The notes under the pieces: generated by a model
Told to the model about the DNA's origin: nothing
Databases searched by the model: none
The model's input: only the letters and a program-made list of their open reading frames with translations
Shown: piece by piece, positions 15,860-25,200 of the stretch
Numbering within the stretch: the stretch's first letter is position 1
Layout of the letters: each line of letters begins with the position of its first letter
Origin: Bacteroidales bacterium
GTDB taxonomy: Bacteria > Bacteroidota > Bacteroidia > Bacteroidales > S143-33
Assembly: GCA_027031265.1 (NCBI GenBank)
Contig: JALVRO010000203.1
Span: 1 to 33,173, forward strand
Length of the DNA: 33,173 bases
Direction of reading: 5' to 3'
Made by a program: the position numbers and the translations under genes

Positions 15860-15902
15860 CCCCGACACTGTCCGAAAAATATTTAGCAGTGTCGGGGCTT
15901 TT
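15860..15902 (+). terminator. intrinsic terminator after the PPC-like lipoprotein gene
   Basis: CCCCGACACTG pairs perfectly with CAGTGTCGGGG (11 bp, 16-nt loop), followed by CTTTTGC. It lies 35 nt after the stop. Outer flanks (AAAAAAGC / GCTTTTG) extend the pairing imperfectly. Confidence 0.85.
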
Positions 15903-16060
15903 GCAATTAAGCATTTAGCTAAAACTGAAAAACGAAATTAATCATCATAAGACTTAACTAATATCACGCAAATCTTTTTTTCCACCTAAAAATCATTATC
16001 TTGTATAAACAAATGTATACTGAATGTTGTTATACCGGACTTAGTTAGTAAAAGATAAAA

Positions 16061-16068
16061 TAGTTTTG
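16061..16068 (+). promoter_or_regulatory. -7 box (TAnnTTTG) before the OmpA-family gene
   Basis: TAGTTTTG is a perfect -7 match about 42 nt before the ATG. The -33 position shows only TTAG, a weak match. Confidence 0.45.
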
Positions 16069-16110
16069 GTATTACCTCCTAACAGCACTTAGTATCTAAA
16101 AAATTACCCT

Positions 16111-17073
16111 ATGAAAAAGATTAGTTTGTTTTTAACAGTACTGGCGATGATGTTTTCCCTGAATGTTGTTGCGCAAAGTAATGATGTCAAAGGTTCTGAG
16201 GACTATCCTTTGATCCAGCGTTTTCCTGGCTCTGACCTTGAATTTTACAAAGTATTCAAATGGCAGGAATATAATGTACCTCTGGTAAAACTTTCTTACG
16301 ACGAAGGTATAGGCAGGTATTTCCCCCACATGCTAAAGACCGAAGGACGTCTGATAAGATACCAGTACACAACACCGGCAGAAAATAATCCTGCTTATGT
16401 GTACAAAACATTGCTAGACAACCTTCAGAAAAATGGTTTTACTATCCTGGTCAAAGGCAAAGGTATAGAAGGCATTGGTAGCAATTCAGAAGATTTCTGC
16501 AACTACTATTACGATAGCAAGCGGACCGGACAATTTGGCCTTAAATATTATCCACGTGGAGAAGACACACATTGCTTCATCGTTGCGCGCAAGCCTGGCA
16601 CAGAAAAGAATGTTTACACAGTGATTTACATCTCAGGTTTTTCGGACAAGACGCTTATCACACAGGATGTTATGGAAGCAAACAGGGAAGATATCCTCAG
16701 CGCCCAAAATATAGACCAGACCCTGGCTGCATACGGACACATCACCATTTACAGTATACTTTTTGATCCTGGCAGTGCAGAGATAAAGCCCGAATCCGAG
16801 CAGACGCTCAAGGTCATAGCAGATTATCTCAATGCTAATCCAGGTAAAAAATTCGTTATAGTAGGCCACACAGACAACACAGGGGACTTTGATGCTAATG
16901 TCACTCTCTCTAAGCAGCGCGCACAGGCTGTCATGCAAGCGCTAACCAGTAAGTATTCGGTCAATCCTGCACAACTTAGAGCTTACGGTGATGGACCTAC
17001 TTCGCCAGTGGCAACCAACGCAACAGACAATGGCAAAGCACAAAACCGCAGGGTAGAGTTCGTTGAGCTATAG
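16111..17073 (+). CDS. OmpA-family protein with N-terminal DUF4892-like domain
   Basis: A 320-residue envelope protein. A signal peptide (MKKISLFLTVLAMMFSLNVVAQ) is followed by a ~180-residue domain starting KGSEDYPLIQRFPGSDL and including GRLIRYQYTTPAENNPAYVY and LLDNLQKNGFTIL. This resembles DUF4892-type domains found in front of OmpA domains. The C-terminal OmpA/MotB domain (about 220-320) has the peptidoglycan-binding signature VIVGHTDNTGDFDANVTLSKQRAQAV and ends with NRRVEFVEL. The protein should sit in the periplasm or outer membrane and bind peptidoglycan. No beta-barrel is obvious. DUF4892 is assigned from memory of its pattern and is moderately sure; the OmpA domain is certain. Flanked by its own -7 box and terminator. 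Confidence 0.9.
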   Translation: MKKISLFLTVLAMMFSLNVVAQSNDVKGSEDYPLIQRFPGSDLEFYKVFKWQEYNVPLVKLSYDEGIGRYFPHMLKTEGRLIRYQYTTPAENNPAYVYKTLLDNLQKNGFTILVKGKGIEGIGSNSEDFCNYYYDSKRTGQFGLKYYPRGEDTHCFIVARKPGTEKNVYTVIYISGFSDKTLITQDVMEANREDILSAQNIDQTLAAYGHITIYSILFDPGSAEIKPESEQTLKVIADYLNANPGKKFVIVGHTDNTGDFDANVTLSKQRAQAVMQALTSKYSVNPAQLRAYGDGPTSPVATNATDNGKAQNRRVEFVEL

Positions 17074-17122
17074 AAAAATTACACAAGCCTGATAATTAAG
17101 GTTTTTCCACACATTTACCTAT

Positions 17123-17154
17123 AAAAAATCCGGAGGTTAGCCTTCGGATTTTTT
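17123..17154 (+). terminator. intrinsic terminator after the OmpA-family gene
   Basis: AAAAAATCCGGAGG and CCTTCGGATTTTTT form a 14-bp stem (one G-T wobble) with loop TTAG, ending in a T run; it can act in both directions. Confidence 0.88.
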
Positions 17155-17214
17155 ATTTAAAATAGGTAGCATGGTAATGCCTTATTACAAAAGCAAAACA
17201 CACTATAACTCTTT

Positions 17215-17254
17215 GCCCCGCAAGGTGCTATTAGCACGCTTGCGGTTTGTGGGC
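17215..17254. repeat. strong isolated hairpin in a 375-nt intergenic gap
   Basis: CCGCAAG-GTGC (17218-17228), loop TATTA, GCAC-G-CTTGCGG (17234-17245): 11 pairs with one bulged base, plus an outer GCCC/GGGC. No T run follows, so it is not a normal terminator. The layout (GTGC-loop-GCAC plus a single bulge, then a GC-rich stem) is like the hairpin at 4682-4710. The rest of 17155-17449 holds no gene I can support. Confidence 0.5.
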
Positions 17255-17406
17255 TAAGGTAATATCAGTACGTTTTGAACTGGCATGAAATGAAATGTCC
17301 ATCAAATACACCCGTTTTACTTCAATCATAACTTTATCCTGTAACAAAGAACAAATAAAAAAAGGAGCCTGCTAAAAATGATTTTACCCTTTCGCTGCGT
17401 ATTTTG

Positions 17407-17414
17407 TAAATTTG
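17407..17414 (+). promoter_or_regulatory. -7 box (TAnnTTTG) before the SSS symporter
   Basis: TAAATTTG lies about 35 nt before the symporter ATG; the -33 position (TTTC) is imperfect. Confidence 0.35.
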
Positions 17415-17449
17415 CTATTGCTCAGTGTACACATCAAAAGCCATGAGCC

Positions 17450-18784
17450 ATGACAGTAACGCTGTGGATATTGCTTGGTTATTTCGTCTTGCTATTTGCT
17501 ATAGCATGGTATTTCTCGCGTCACCAGAACATAGAAGACTATTTTGCCAACAAGCGCCAGACCAGTCTGTGGTTGATGACCTTTTCTACTGTGGCCACGG
17601 TTGTGGGAGCAGGTGGCACTGTCGGCATTGTAGCAGAGGTGTATAACACAGGCATATCTTACGGTCTGGCACTGCCTGCTGCTTATATCTTTGGCATGTT
17701 AATCCTGGCATGGGTGTCGCCGCGAATAAAGCAGGCAGGCGACAGGTACAAAGCCTATACTGTGGTAGATTTCTTTGGTAGCCGCTTTGACGGGAAAAAC
17801 CGGATTCTGACGGCTATTTTGCAGATTATCCTGCTAATTATCTGGATAGGTGCACAGGCCGTTGCTATTGCTTCCCTTACCTCTGTGCTCACAAAAATGG
17901 AATACACATGGGCACTGGCTCTTACTGCCTTGATAACAATTCTATACACTGGCATGGGAGGCCTGAAGATTGACATTATAACGGACTTTATACAGTTCTG
18001 GATCATTTTGATAGTGTTTAGTGTGCTTGCATTAATGGGTAATAAGCTCACTGGAGGCGTTAGCGGGATGTTCGGCCGGCTGCCGCAGGGTCATCTGAAT
18101 CCTTTTGCATTTGGTGGTGTGGGTTGGTTTGTCGGCATTATTCTGCTTAGCGGCTTTCTGTTCCTGGGTAACACCTCACACTGGCAGAGGATTTTTTCTG
18201 CCCAATCACCGTCCGTTGCTAGAAAGTCTTTCCTTTGGACCATTCCGTTTGTGATAATAATCTCGTTAATCATTCTATGGATTGGCCTTGAAGCTAGTGT
18301 AATACTGGACATGCAGGATAAAAACAAGGCTATCTTTGTTTTCATGGACAGGGTCCTGCCTCCAGGTTGGCAGGCTGTGGGATACGCAGCAATCCTCGCT
18401 GTAATTATGTCATCTATTGATAGTTATGTGGTCGGAGGATCAGCTATTATCTACAAGCTATTGGGTGCAGATAATGGAAAGAGTATGATAAGAGCTCGCA
18501 GTATAACTGTTGTTTTTGGTTTGCTGGGATTTGTGATAGCCTATCTTGTGCCGGACATTGTTAAGCTGTCTCTATTGATAACGTATCTGGCATTGATCTT
18601 TGTGCCTGCTATCTTTGCAGGTCTTTTCTCTGAAAAAGTGTCTGCCAATGCTGCTTTTTATTCAATACTCGTGCCAACGATTATCCTATTTATCCTGTTC
18701 TGGAAGATGCCTAAGTCTGTGTTTTTGATAACAACGCTTTTGAGTGTGCTAATAGTGGTCTTTTATGATAGGATTGTGAAGTAG
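17450..18784 (+). CDS. sodium:solute symporter (SSS family)
   Basis: A 444-residue, very hydrophobic protein with about 12-13 membrane helices, of the SSS family (TC 2.A.21). Family features seen are the N-terminal YFxxRQ-like loop (NIEDYFANKRQTSLWLM), the sodium-site helix with TVATVVGAGGTVGIV, GGLKIDIITDFIQ at the fifth to sixth helices (the family G-G-x-x-A/D-V-x-x-T-D region), and NTSHWQRIFSAQS. It imports a small organic solute with Na+; the substrate cannot be told. The chosen ATG gives the first helix directly (MTVTLWILLGYFVLLFAI); an ATG 7 nt upstream is out of frame. It ends at the border of a repeat-rich non-coding tract, with no clear terminator. Confidence 0.9.
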   Translation: MTVTLWILLGYFVLLFAIAWYFSRHQNIEDYFANKRQTSLWLMTFSTVATVVGAGGTVGIVAEVYNTGISYGLALPAAYIFGMLILAWVSPRIKQAGDRYKAYTVVDFFGSRFDGKNRILTAILQIILLIIWIGAQAVAIASLTSVLTKMEYTWALALTALITILYTGMGGLKIDIITDFIQFWIILIVFSVLALMGNKLTGGVSGMFGRLPQGHLNPFAFGGVGWFVGIILLSGFLFLGNTSHWQRIFSAQSPSVARKSFLWTIPFVIIISLIILWIGLEASVILDMQDKNKAIFVFMDRVLPPGWQAVGYAAILAVIMSSIDSYVVGGSAIIYKLLGADNGKSMIRARSITVVFGLLGFVIAYLVPDIVKLSLLITYLALIFVPAIFAGLFSEKVSANAAFYSILVPTIILFILFWKMPKSVFLITTLLSVLIVVFYDRIVK

Positions 18785-19219
18785 GTGTGGGTGCGTCTGG
18801 CGACGGTCATACGATGACTCCGATATGGCGCAAGGCAGTGATGAGAGTTAGTCTCGGCGGTCTTCTCTAGAACAGTTATGCCTCGTGGGGCTACGTAAGG
18901 GCATCGCTTTGTGGAACCACATAGCAATGCGGGGTTACGTAAGGATCATGCCTAACGGGATTCTGTGGACCGACTGTGTCGCCTCGGGCCACGCAGTCCC
19001 CTACGGGGTAACCCAGGGAACATGGCTACGCCATGTGGTGGGTGTGGCGTCGAAGCGATGTAATGCCACACAGGGTTACTAATAGGTCAGGTGTGACTGG
19101 TGTTGACATAGGAACATAGCTACGCTATGAGGTGGTTGACGTCCAAGGTCAGGAATATATCACCTCTGCAGGGCTACGTAAGTGGCGTGGAGCGGCATGA
19201 TGTGGTTGTGCCTTTCTGC
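18785..19219. repeat. repeat-rich, GC-rich non-coding tract with TAC-loop hairpins
   Basis: 435 nt between two convergent genes, visibly richer in G than its surroundings. It contains three copies of TACGTAAG preceded by GGGC/GGGT (18888-18900, 18932-18944, 19171-19182). It also contains three short hairpins with the same TAC loop: CCCC-TAC-GGGG (18998-19008), CATGGC-TAC-GCCATG (19021-19035) and CATAGC-TAC-GCTATG (19115-19129). The last two share the preceding GGAA and a following GGTGG. A longer imperfect hairpin spans GCATCGCTTTGTG / CACATAGCAATGC. The 65-codon ORF 18885-19082 runs through these repeats and looks spurious. No family is recognised. Confidence 0.6.
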
Positions 19220-21916
19220 TTAACTGCTAAAAAACTCCTGGATATGATTAATAATCATATCTTTATTTATTTTCCACATTGAATAAGTTACGGGTAAAAG
19301 CCTTAAATTTATGCGGTTGAGGATTTTGTATTTCTCTATATCAAAAGCCTGTGCAAACCGTCCATATCCTATAAGGTCAATGCCAAGGAATTTACCATTT
19401 TTACCCAGAATAATATCAACATAATGTCCGGCTGTGAAGAATTTTACCCAGACCTGAAATCCCTGCTTTTCGAAATACTGTTTAACCTGGTCGCTAAACT
19501 CGTCTTTTATTTCCCCTTCCTTTTGTGACGGTCCGGCTATAAAACTTTCAAGGTACTGACGCAGAAGTTTGTTTTCAAGTTTTTCTATATCAAGCGAATG
19601 GATAATTATTTGCAATTTTTTTGCTCGTGTGATAGATACATTAAAGACATTTGGATTTGAGACATAACGGAAAGCCGATGCATGGGAATTATTGTCCAGA
19701 GCAAAGCTCAGTATCATTATATCTCTTTCGTCTCCCTGAAACCCGTAAGGAGTATCGATCCTGAGTTTGTGTTTCTGCAGTAATGCAATAGGGAAAGTGT
19801 CAATGATTTGTTTTTCTAAATATTCAACCTGTTGTCGCAGAGGTGATAAAATGCCGATAGAAGAAGCTAATTCTCCGCTCAGATTCTTTTCCTGTTCTGT
19901 TATTTCTTTAAGAATTTTCATTACCTGCCGGGCTTCTTCCCGGTTGTAGCCGTTTTCGCCCCTGGTACCTTTGCATTTTATTATTTTTATTCCTTCGTCG
20001 GGCGTAAGTCCTGGCCTGAAGGTCATTATCCTTAGATTTCCGTTGTAAAATTTGTTGTTACTAAACTGGATAATAGCAGGCTTGCTCCGGAAATGTTCAT
20101 CAAGGAAAATCAGCTGGTCAACAGTTTTTGCGTTATTGATAGCAAGGTCAATGAGGCTAAGATTACGATAGTCAGTTATCTGGTCAAAATCCCCAGGGAT
20201 ACTATATTTTTGCTTGAGGTAATTTTGTTTTGCTGTGGCAAGAAAAGAAAAATGTCTCAGTTGTCTGGGGTCTCCTGTTATGACGATTTTCTTTGCCCTG
20301 AAAAGTGCAGGTATGGGCGAGGCAAGGTCGCTTTGTGTGGCCTCATCAAAAAACACGTAATCAAACAATTCTTTGATTAAAGGCAAGGAATCACGCAGGT
20401 CTGATAGTTTGACAAGCCATACTGGAAAAATTTTTAACAAAATGTGAAAATTTGTATGCGAAAAAATTCTCTGGACTTTAGTTGTTTTCTTTGATTTAAG
20501 TGCCTGCAGTAGCTGTTTTAGATCATTGTAAAAATGGCTAACAACCTCGTTAATGTTTTTTATATGAGTAGCCCTAACATACTGTCGTGTGAGTAAAATC
20601 TTCTGGTCATAAAGCTGGTATAATTTCTCAATAACTTCAATAATTGTCTTTTTATTTTTCAATCTGATTTGCAGCCATTTAGCAAGCAATTTAAACAAAA
20701 ATGACTGTTCTGTTAGAGTTTTAGCATATAACTCCTCTTTTCGTACCAGTTTTGCAAACTTTCTTTCCAATTTACGGATTTCCTTGGTTATAGCCTGGAT
20801 TTGCCTAAAAAGAGACGAAAGATTAGTCGTATTTTGCGGCACAATTCCGCTAAGTAAGTCTCCTAAATATTTGACTGCTTCTTGTTTGTAATTCTTTTTC
20901 CCAACTCTGAGCACTATATTTTCCAGTTCCAGTTCTTTTTCAATTTTATCTGCCACAACGTCAATAGCCTTATCAGTAATTGCAGTGATTAAAACAGATT
21001 TACCCAGACTTATTTTTTCAATTGCCAGGGAGGCGAGGGTATAAGTTTTCCCTGTTCCGGGAGGACCGTTTATCACAAGGAAAGAATTTTGTTTACTCTG
21101 GTCAATAACTTTTTGTTGTGCCTGACTGAGTATTGATGGGACAAAGCCTGTTCTTTCGGGCAGGTTCACCCGCTGACTTGTGCCAAAATATAAATTCATT
21201 AAAGCCGAGGGCAAAGATTGTTGTTCAGCTATATGGTCAAGTTCATTCAAAATTCCACGTGTGTTTAAAGATTTTTTGACAATAGCCAGGGCGCTGGCAG
21301 GAATTAAGTAAAACTGGTCTGGTTCTAGCTCTTTTATGATTTGTTTTATTCTCTTTAACTCCAGGAGACGCGGAAACTCAAGCATGTACGATGTGTCAAT
21401 AAAAGAAAATTTTTCTGATAAAATTTTGCTAATATTTGCAATAACTGGGTAATCAACTTGTTTATTAAGCGTCACGGCATAAATCTGTTCTGCTGCCGGT
21501 GAAAAAATTTCTTCATCATCACTCAGGTCGTTCAGCACACTTAAATTAAGCCTAAGATCATGTTGGGAAATCTTAACATAGTAAAATTCCTGTTTCTGGA
21601 AAATCTCTGCTGGAAAGACAAACAATGGCGAAAAAAACTGTTCTCTATCCTCATTTTTGCCCACAAGGAACACAGAAGCATAGATTAATTCTTTTTCCTC
21701 TATGTACAATTTGAGTTTTTTCAACACTCTTGTTGCATAATCTGCTGGTATAGGCAGGTAAGGATAAAAATTTGGTATAAGTTGTTCCTCGTCCTGTATA
21801 AAATATTGTTCAACAACGTTTTTAGAAAGGAAATTACGGATAATATTTGACCTGTTATCCTCCTCAAAGCATGCACGGAAATATTTAATAAGGTTAGAAT
21901 GGGTTTGCATGTCCAT
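19220..21916 (-). CDS. SF1B helicase fused to a C-terminal PD-(D/E)XK-like nuclease domain
   Basis: An 898-residue protein. A ~270-residue N-terminal region of unknown type precedes a DNA2/NAM7-like motor: Walker A NGPPGTGKTYTLA near 284, Walker B VFFDEATQSDLASP near 525, motif III ITGDPRQLRHFS near 545, motif IV DEHFRSKP, motif V TPYGFQGDERDI near 722 and motif VI NVSITRAKK near 757. A charged helical insertion lies at about 370-480. The last ~100 residues (FSDQVKQYFEKQGFQVWVKF, VDIILGKNGKFLGIDLIGYG) resemble the MTES_1575/DUF559-like nuclease fold, but the usual I-E-x-D-G motif reads IDLIG, so activity is uncertain. AAAGGAG lies 6 nt before the ATG, unusually good for this phylum. The gene is more A/T-rich than its neighbours and is flanked by related repeats on both sides. 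Anti-phage or repair function is only a possibility. Confidence 0.85.
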   Translation of the reverse strand: MDMQTHSNLIKYFRACFEEDNRSNIIRNFLSKNVVEQYFIQDEEQLIPNFYPYLPIPADYATRVLKKLKLYIEEKELIYASVFLVGKNEDREQFFSPLFVFPAEIFQKQEFYYVKISQHDLRLNLSVLNDLSDDEEIFSPAAEQIYAVTLNKQVDYPVIANISKILSEKFSFIDTSYMLEFPRLLELKRIKQIIKELEPDQFYLIPASALAIVKKSLNTRGILNELDHIAEQQSLPSALMNLYFGTSQRVNLPERTGFVPSILSQAQQKVIDQSKQNSFLVINGPPGTGKTYTLASLAIEKISLGKSVLITAITDKAIDVVADKIEKELELENIVLRVGKKNYKQEAVKYLGDLLSGIVPQNTTNLSSLFRQIQAITKEIRKLERKFAKLVRKEELYAKTLTEQSFLFKLLAKWLQIRLKNKKTIIEVIEKLYQLYDQKILLTRQYVRATHIKNINEVVSHFYNDLKQLLQALKSKKTTKVQRIFSHTNFHILLKIFPVWLVKLSDLRDSLPLIKELFDYVFFDEATQSDLASPIPALFRAKKIVITGDPRQLRHFSFLATAKQNYLKQKYSIPGDFDQITDYRNLSLIDLAINNAKTVDQLIFLDEHFRSKPAIIQFSNNKFYNGNLRIMTFRPGLTPDEGIKIIKCKGTRGENGYNREEARQVMKILKEITEQEKNLSGELASSIGILSPLRQQVEYLEKQIIDTFPIALLQKHKLRIDTPYGFQGDERDIMILSFALDNNSHASAFRYVSNPNVFNVSITRAKKLQIIIHSLDIEKLENKLLRQYLESFIAGPSQKEGEIKDEFSDQVKQYFEKQGFQVWVKFFTAGHYVDIILGKNGKFLGIDLIGYGRFAQAFDIEKYKILNRINLRLLPVTYSMWKINKDMIINHIQEFFSS

Positions 21917-22004
21917 TGAAAACTCCTTTAACCTAAATTAGACTAAAAATAAACAAAAAATTTAATAAATTTCAATTGTTTAAAAGTCTTAGTCTACGTT
22001 TCCA

Positions 22005-22150
22005 GCGTGACAAAAGGGCACCGTGGAACATGGACGTTATACAAATATTTCAGATCATACCTAAGCCATTGCTTGTACCTTTCGGCTCTATGGCCTTGCA
22101 CTGATACGTAAGGGGCATAGCTAAGGCATTTGTTCATACGGGAATTTGTG
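22005..22150. repeat. degenerate copy of the 18785-19219 repeats upstream of the helicase-nuclease gene
   Basis: The tract contains GGAACATGG (22024-22032), GATCATACCTAA and TACGTAAGGGGCATAGC (22105-22121), each resembling segments of 18785-19219 (GGAACATGGC, GATCATGCCTAA, TACGTAAGGGCATCGC). The hairpin partners are mostly lost. The 66-codon minus-strand ORF across it is not convincing. Confidence 0.45.
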
Positions 22151-22159
22151 TACTGCAAA

Positions 22160-22204
22160 CAATAAAGTCGTGGCTGCCCACGGTGGGCAGCCACGACTTT
22201 ATTG
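22160..22204. terminator. 21-bp perfect hairpin, probable terminator of the S41 peptidase gene
   Basis: CAATAAAGTCGTGGC begins a 21-bp perfect inverted repeat with loop CGG, ending 20 nt from the S41 peptidase stop codon (minus strand). The minus-strand flank is only moderately T-rich (ACTTTATTGTTT), so termination is likely but the exceptional stem length is unusual for this window. Confidence 0.65.
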
Positions 22205-22224
22205 CTATAATTCCTGCGAAAAGA

Positions 22225-25200
22225 TCACTTCTGCTCCAGCTCCTTCAATAGCACCTGCACTGCTGTCTCTAGCTGCTGGTCCTGACCCTTTATGATCTTG
22301 TCATAGTCGTTCCACACCTTGACATCAGGATCTAGCTGTTGGTTCTCCAGGTAATGGCCTTTAAGGTCTTTTGCTCCGACCTGTGGTATGCCGAAATAAA
22401 GCGTAGGATCCATGAGTGTCTCCCACCACACGGCTGTCATGGTGCCAGCTATTGGCATACCAATTAGTTTGCCCAGCCTCAAAGTATGATAAGCATAAGG
22501 GAAGCCGTAACCGTCGGAATAATTCGACTCATTAACCAATACAACTGATTTTTTTATCCACTTAGTAAATGGCTCATAACCAAAATAACGTCCTCGTGGC
22601 CAGAACTCAACGTATTTCCTGCCACCAAATAGAGTTACCAGATCATCATGTAGCCATCCACCTGTGTTGTAACGGGTGTCAATAATAATAGCATCATATC
22701 TGGCTTCCCTACCCAGAGCATCAGAATAAACCTGGCGGAAGCTAGAGCTATTCATAGCCCTCACATGAACATAACCAATATGGCCATTGGAGAGCTTGTG
22801 TGTATGATCTCTCATTTTACGCACCCAGCGCTTGTAAAGGATATTTACTTCCCCGCCTCGTGAAATTGGTGTGACTGTCTCTGTCCACTCCCTGGCGCCA
22901 CGCTTTAGTCCTACGACAACTATTTTTCCTGTCTTATGATTAAGCAGCCGGAAGAGGTCCTGCATATTATTAACAGGCTGATTATCAATTGACACAATAA
23001 GATCTCCCGGCTTAGCCTGTGTTTCGTCGTTAAAGAAAGGACCACGTTCTAGTATTTCTGCAATTTTGACGCCTGGTCCTGTGTAACTGAGGTCATAGAG
23101 CAAACCAAGCGAAGCTGTACGGTCCCGGTCCTTGCGATAATCACGATAGCCAGAGCCTGTATGAGAAGCATTCAGCTCGCCAAGCATTTCGCTCAACATC
23201 TCAGCAAAATCATAATTATTGTTGATAGAAGGCAGAAATTGGCGGTAATGCCTGCCATAATACTCCCAGTCCACACCTTGCATGTTGGGATCATAGAATT
23301 TTTCTTTCATCTCCCGCCACACATGGTCAAATAGATATGCTTTCTCAGCATAATAGTCAATGACTTTTTCTGCCTGATAAGAAACATTCGAACGTTCCAG
23401 GCTTTGTGTGTTAATCTTCTTTATACTTCCATTGTTAGATAACAGGAATAAAGTTTTACCATTGTTGGTAAGGAATATACTAGCTGGGCCTGAAAGCTTT
23501 GTAACGAGCTTTGTTTCATGTTCACGCACTTTTACACGCCATAGGCCATAGCCTTCCTCATAGCGCGCTATATAGAAAAGGGTCTCCCCGTCATTGGTAA
23601 GCACAGCGTCACTAATGCGTGCTGAATAACGAGTCAGACGAACGATGCGTTCCTCCAGATTCTGAAGGTCCAGTTTGAGAGGTTTGATTTTCTTTGTGGT
23701 GTCTTTTTTCTGTTTTTTCTGTTTCTCTTTCCAGGCCTTATATTGGTCGTCTGGCATATTAAACACATCGTATGCTTTCTGGTCAAAAAACATAAGATAA
23801 ACATCATCCTCTGCGCCCCAGCTACCATGGCTACGATAGCCCTGACGATCAGAGAACCAGATCATTGCCTTACCATTCATCACCCATTTGGGCGCAGAAT
23901 CTTCATAACCACTCTGTGTAATATTATGTAGTTTGCCACTGCCATCTGCTTTAACCAATCCCACATCTGTGATAAACAAAACATGTGGTGAAAAAGTTAC
24001 CAGCAGCCATCGGCCATCTGGCGACCAATCAAACCACTGGTCACCATCGCTGTATGAATAATTATATTTGCCATCAAGAACAGTACGGGTTTTTTTGGTC
24101 TTGAGGTGAATAACCCTCAATGTGGTACGATTCTCCAGATATGCTACTTCTCTGCCGTCTGGTGAAAATTTGGGCTGGAACTCCTCGGCCGGGGTAGCTA
24201 TAACAGTCTCCTCTTTTAATTTCCTGGCCAGGATAAACGAACTGGCATCCCTGTCATCAATCTTTGTCATGTATATATTCCAGCTACCATCCCTCTCACC
24301 GGCATAAACAACAGCCTTACCGTCCGGGCTAAAGTCCACGCTACGCTCTTGCTCTGGTGTATTTGTGATCTGTCGTGTAGAACCTGTCTCTACAGATACA
24401 ACGTAAACGTCACCACGCACAACTATTGCAACATATTTTCCATCAGGACTGACAGACATCTCGGTTGCATCGCTGGTAAAGACCTTGTACTCAGGCTTTG
24501 GATCAAGACCAGCGTAATTAATCTTTACCTTAACTATTTGTGGTTTCCCGCCGTCCCTGAGAGTGTAAATATGTCCGTCATAAGAGAAGCACAGGGTTCC
24601 GTCATTGGAAATAGTCAGAAAACGCACTGGATTACGCTCGAAACTGGTCAGCTGCATAGGCTGACCTGTACCATCAGCTTTCATTTTAGCCACATTAAAT
24701 GTGTTATTAAACTGCTCTGTCAGATAATAAATCCACTGTCCATCAGGTGAGACAACTGGCTCACGATCCTCGCCCACGAAATTTGTTAGTCTGATATGCT
24801 TACCTGTCTGTGGGTTATAAACCCAAATATCACGCGTCACAGGACTATGGTGATGCTTGCGCCAAAAATCTTCCACACCTTTAATATCCTGATAAACAAA
24901 ACGCCGTCCATCTTTCATAAAGCTAACGTGCTCTGCAGGTGTAGATAGGACTTGTTTAAAAGTCTTTGCGTCTATGCTTATTTCATAAAGTTCTGTTAAC
25001 CAACCTGTAGGGAACTGCAAACCATTAGGGTCTTTCTGAAAGAAAGTGGTATATAGCACAAACTGCCCATCAGGGGAAAAAGCCCATGGCTTCTCATTAC
25101 CAGAATAATAGGTCAGACGAATGGACTTGCCCCCCATAGCAGGCATCAGGAAAATGTCAAAATTTCCAAACTCATCTGAGGCATAAGCAATATACTTGCC

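Noticed and set aside
17378-17446. 22-codon ORF (MILPFRCVFCKFAIAQ...) with AAAGGAG in front, ending just before the symporter start, considered as a leader peptide
   Set aside because: The best -7 box for the symporter lies inside it, no terminator/antiterminator pair follows, and its codons show no amino acid bias; kept only as a note.
18885-19082. 65-codon ORF (MGLRKGIALWNHIAM...) as a gene
   Set aside because: It runs entirely through short hairpins and TACGTAAG repeats; its codons are explained by the repeats and it resembles no family.
21994-22194. 66-codon minus-strand ORF upstream of the helicase-nuclease gene
   Set aside because: It covers the degenerate repeats and half of the 21-bp palindrome, with no family resemblance and no promoter.
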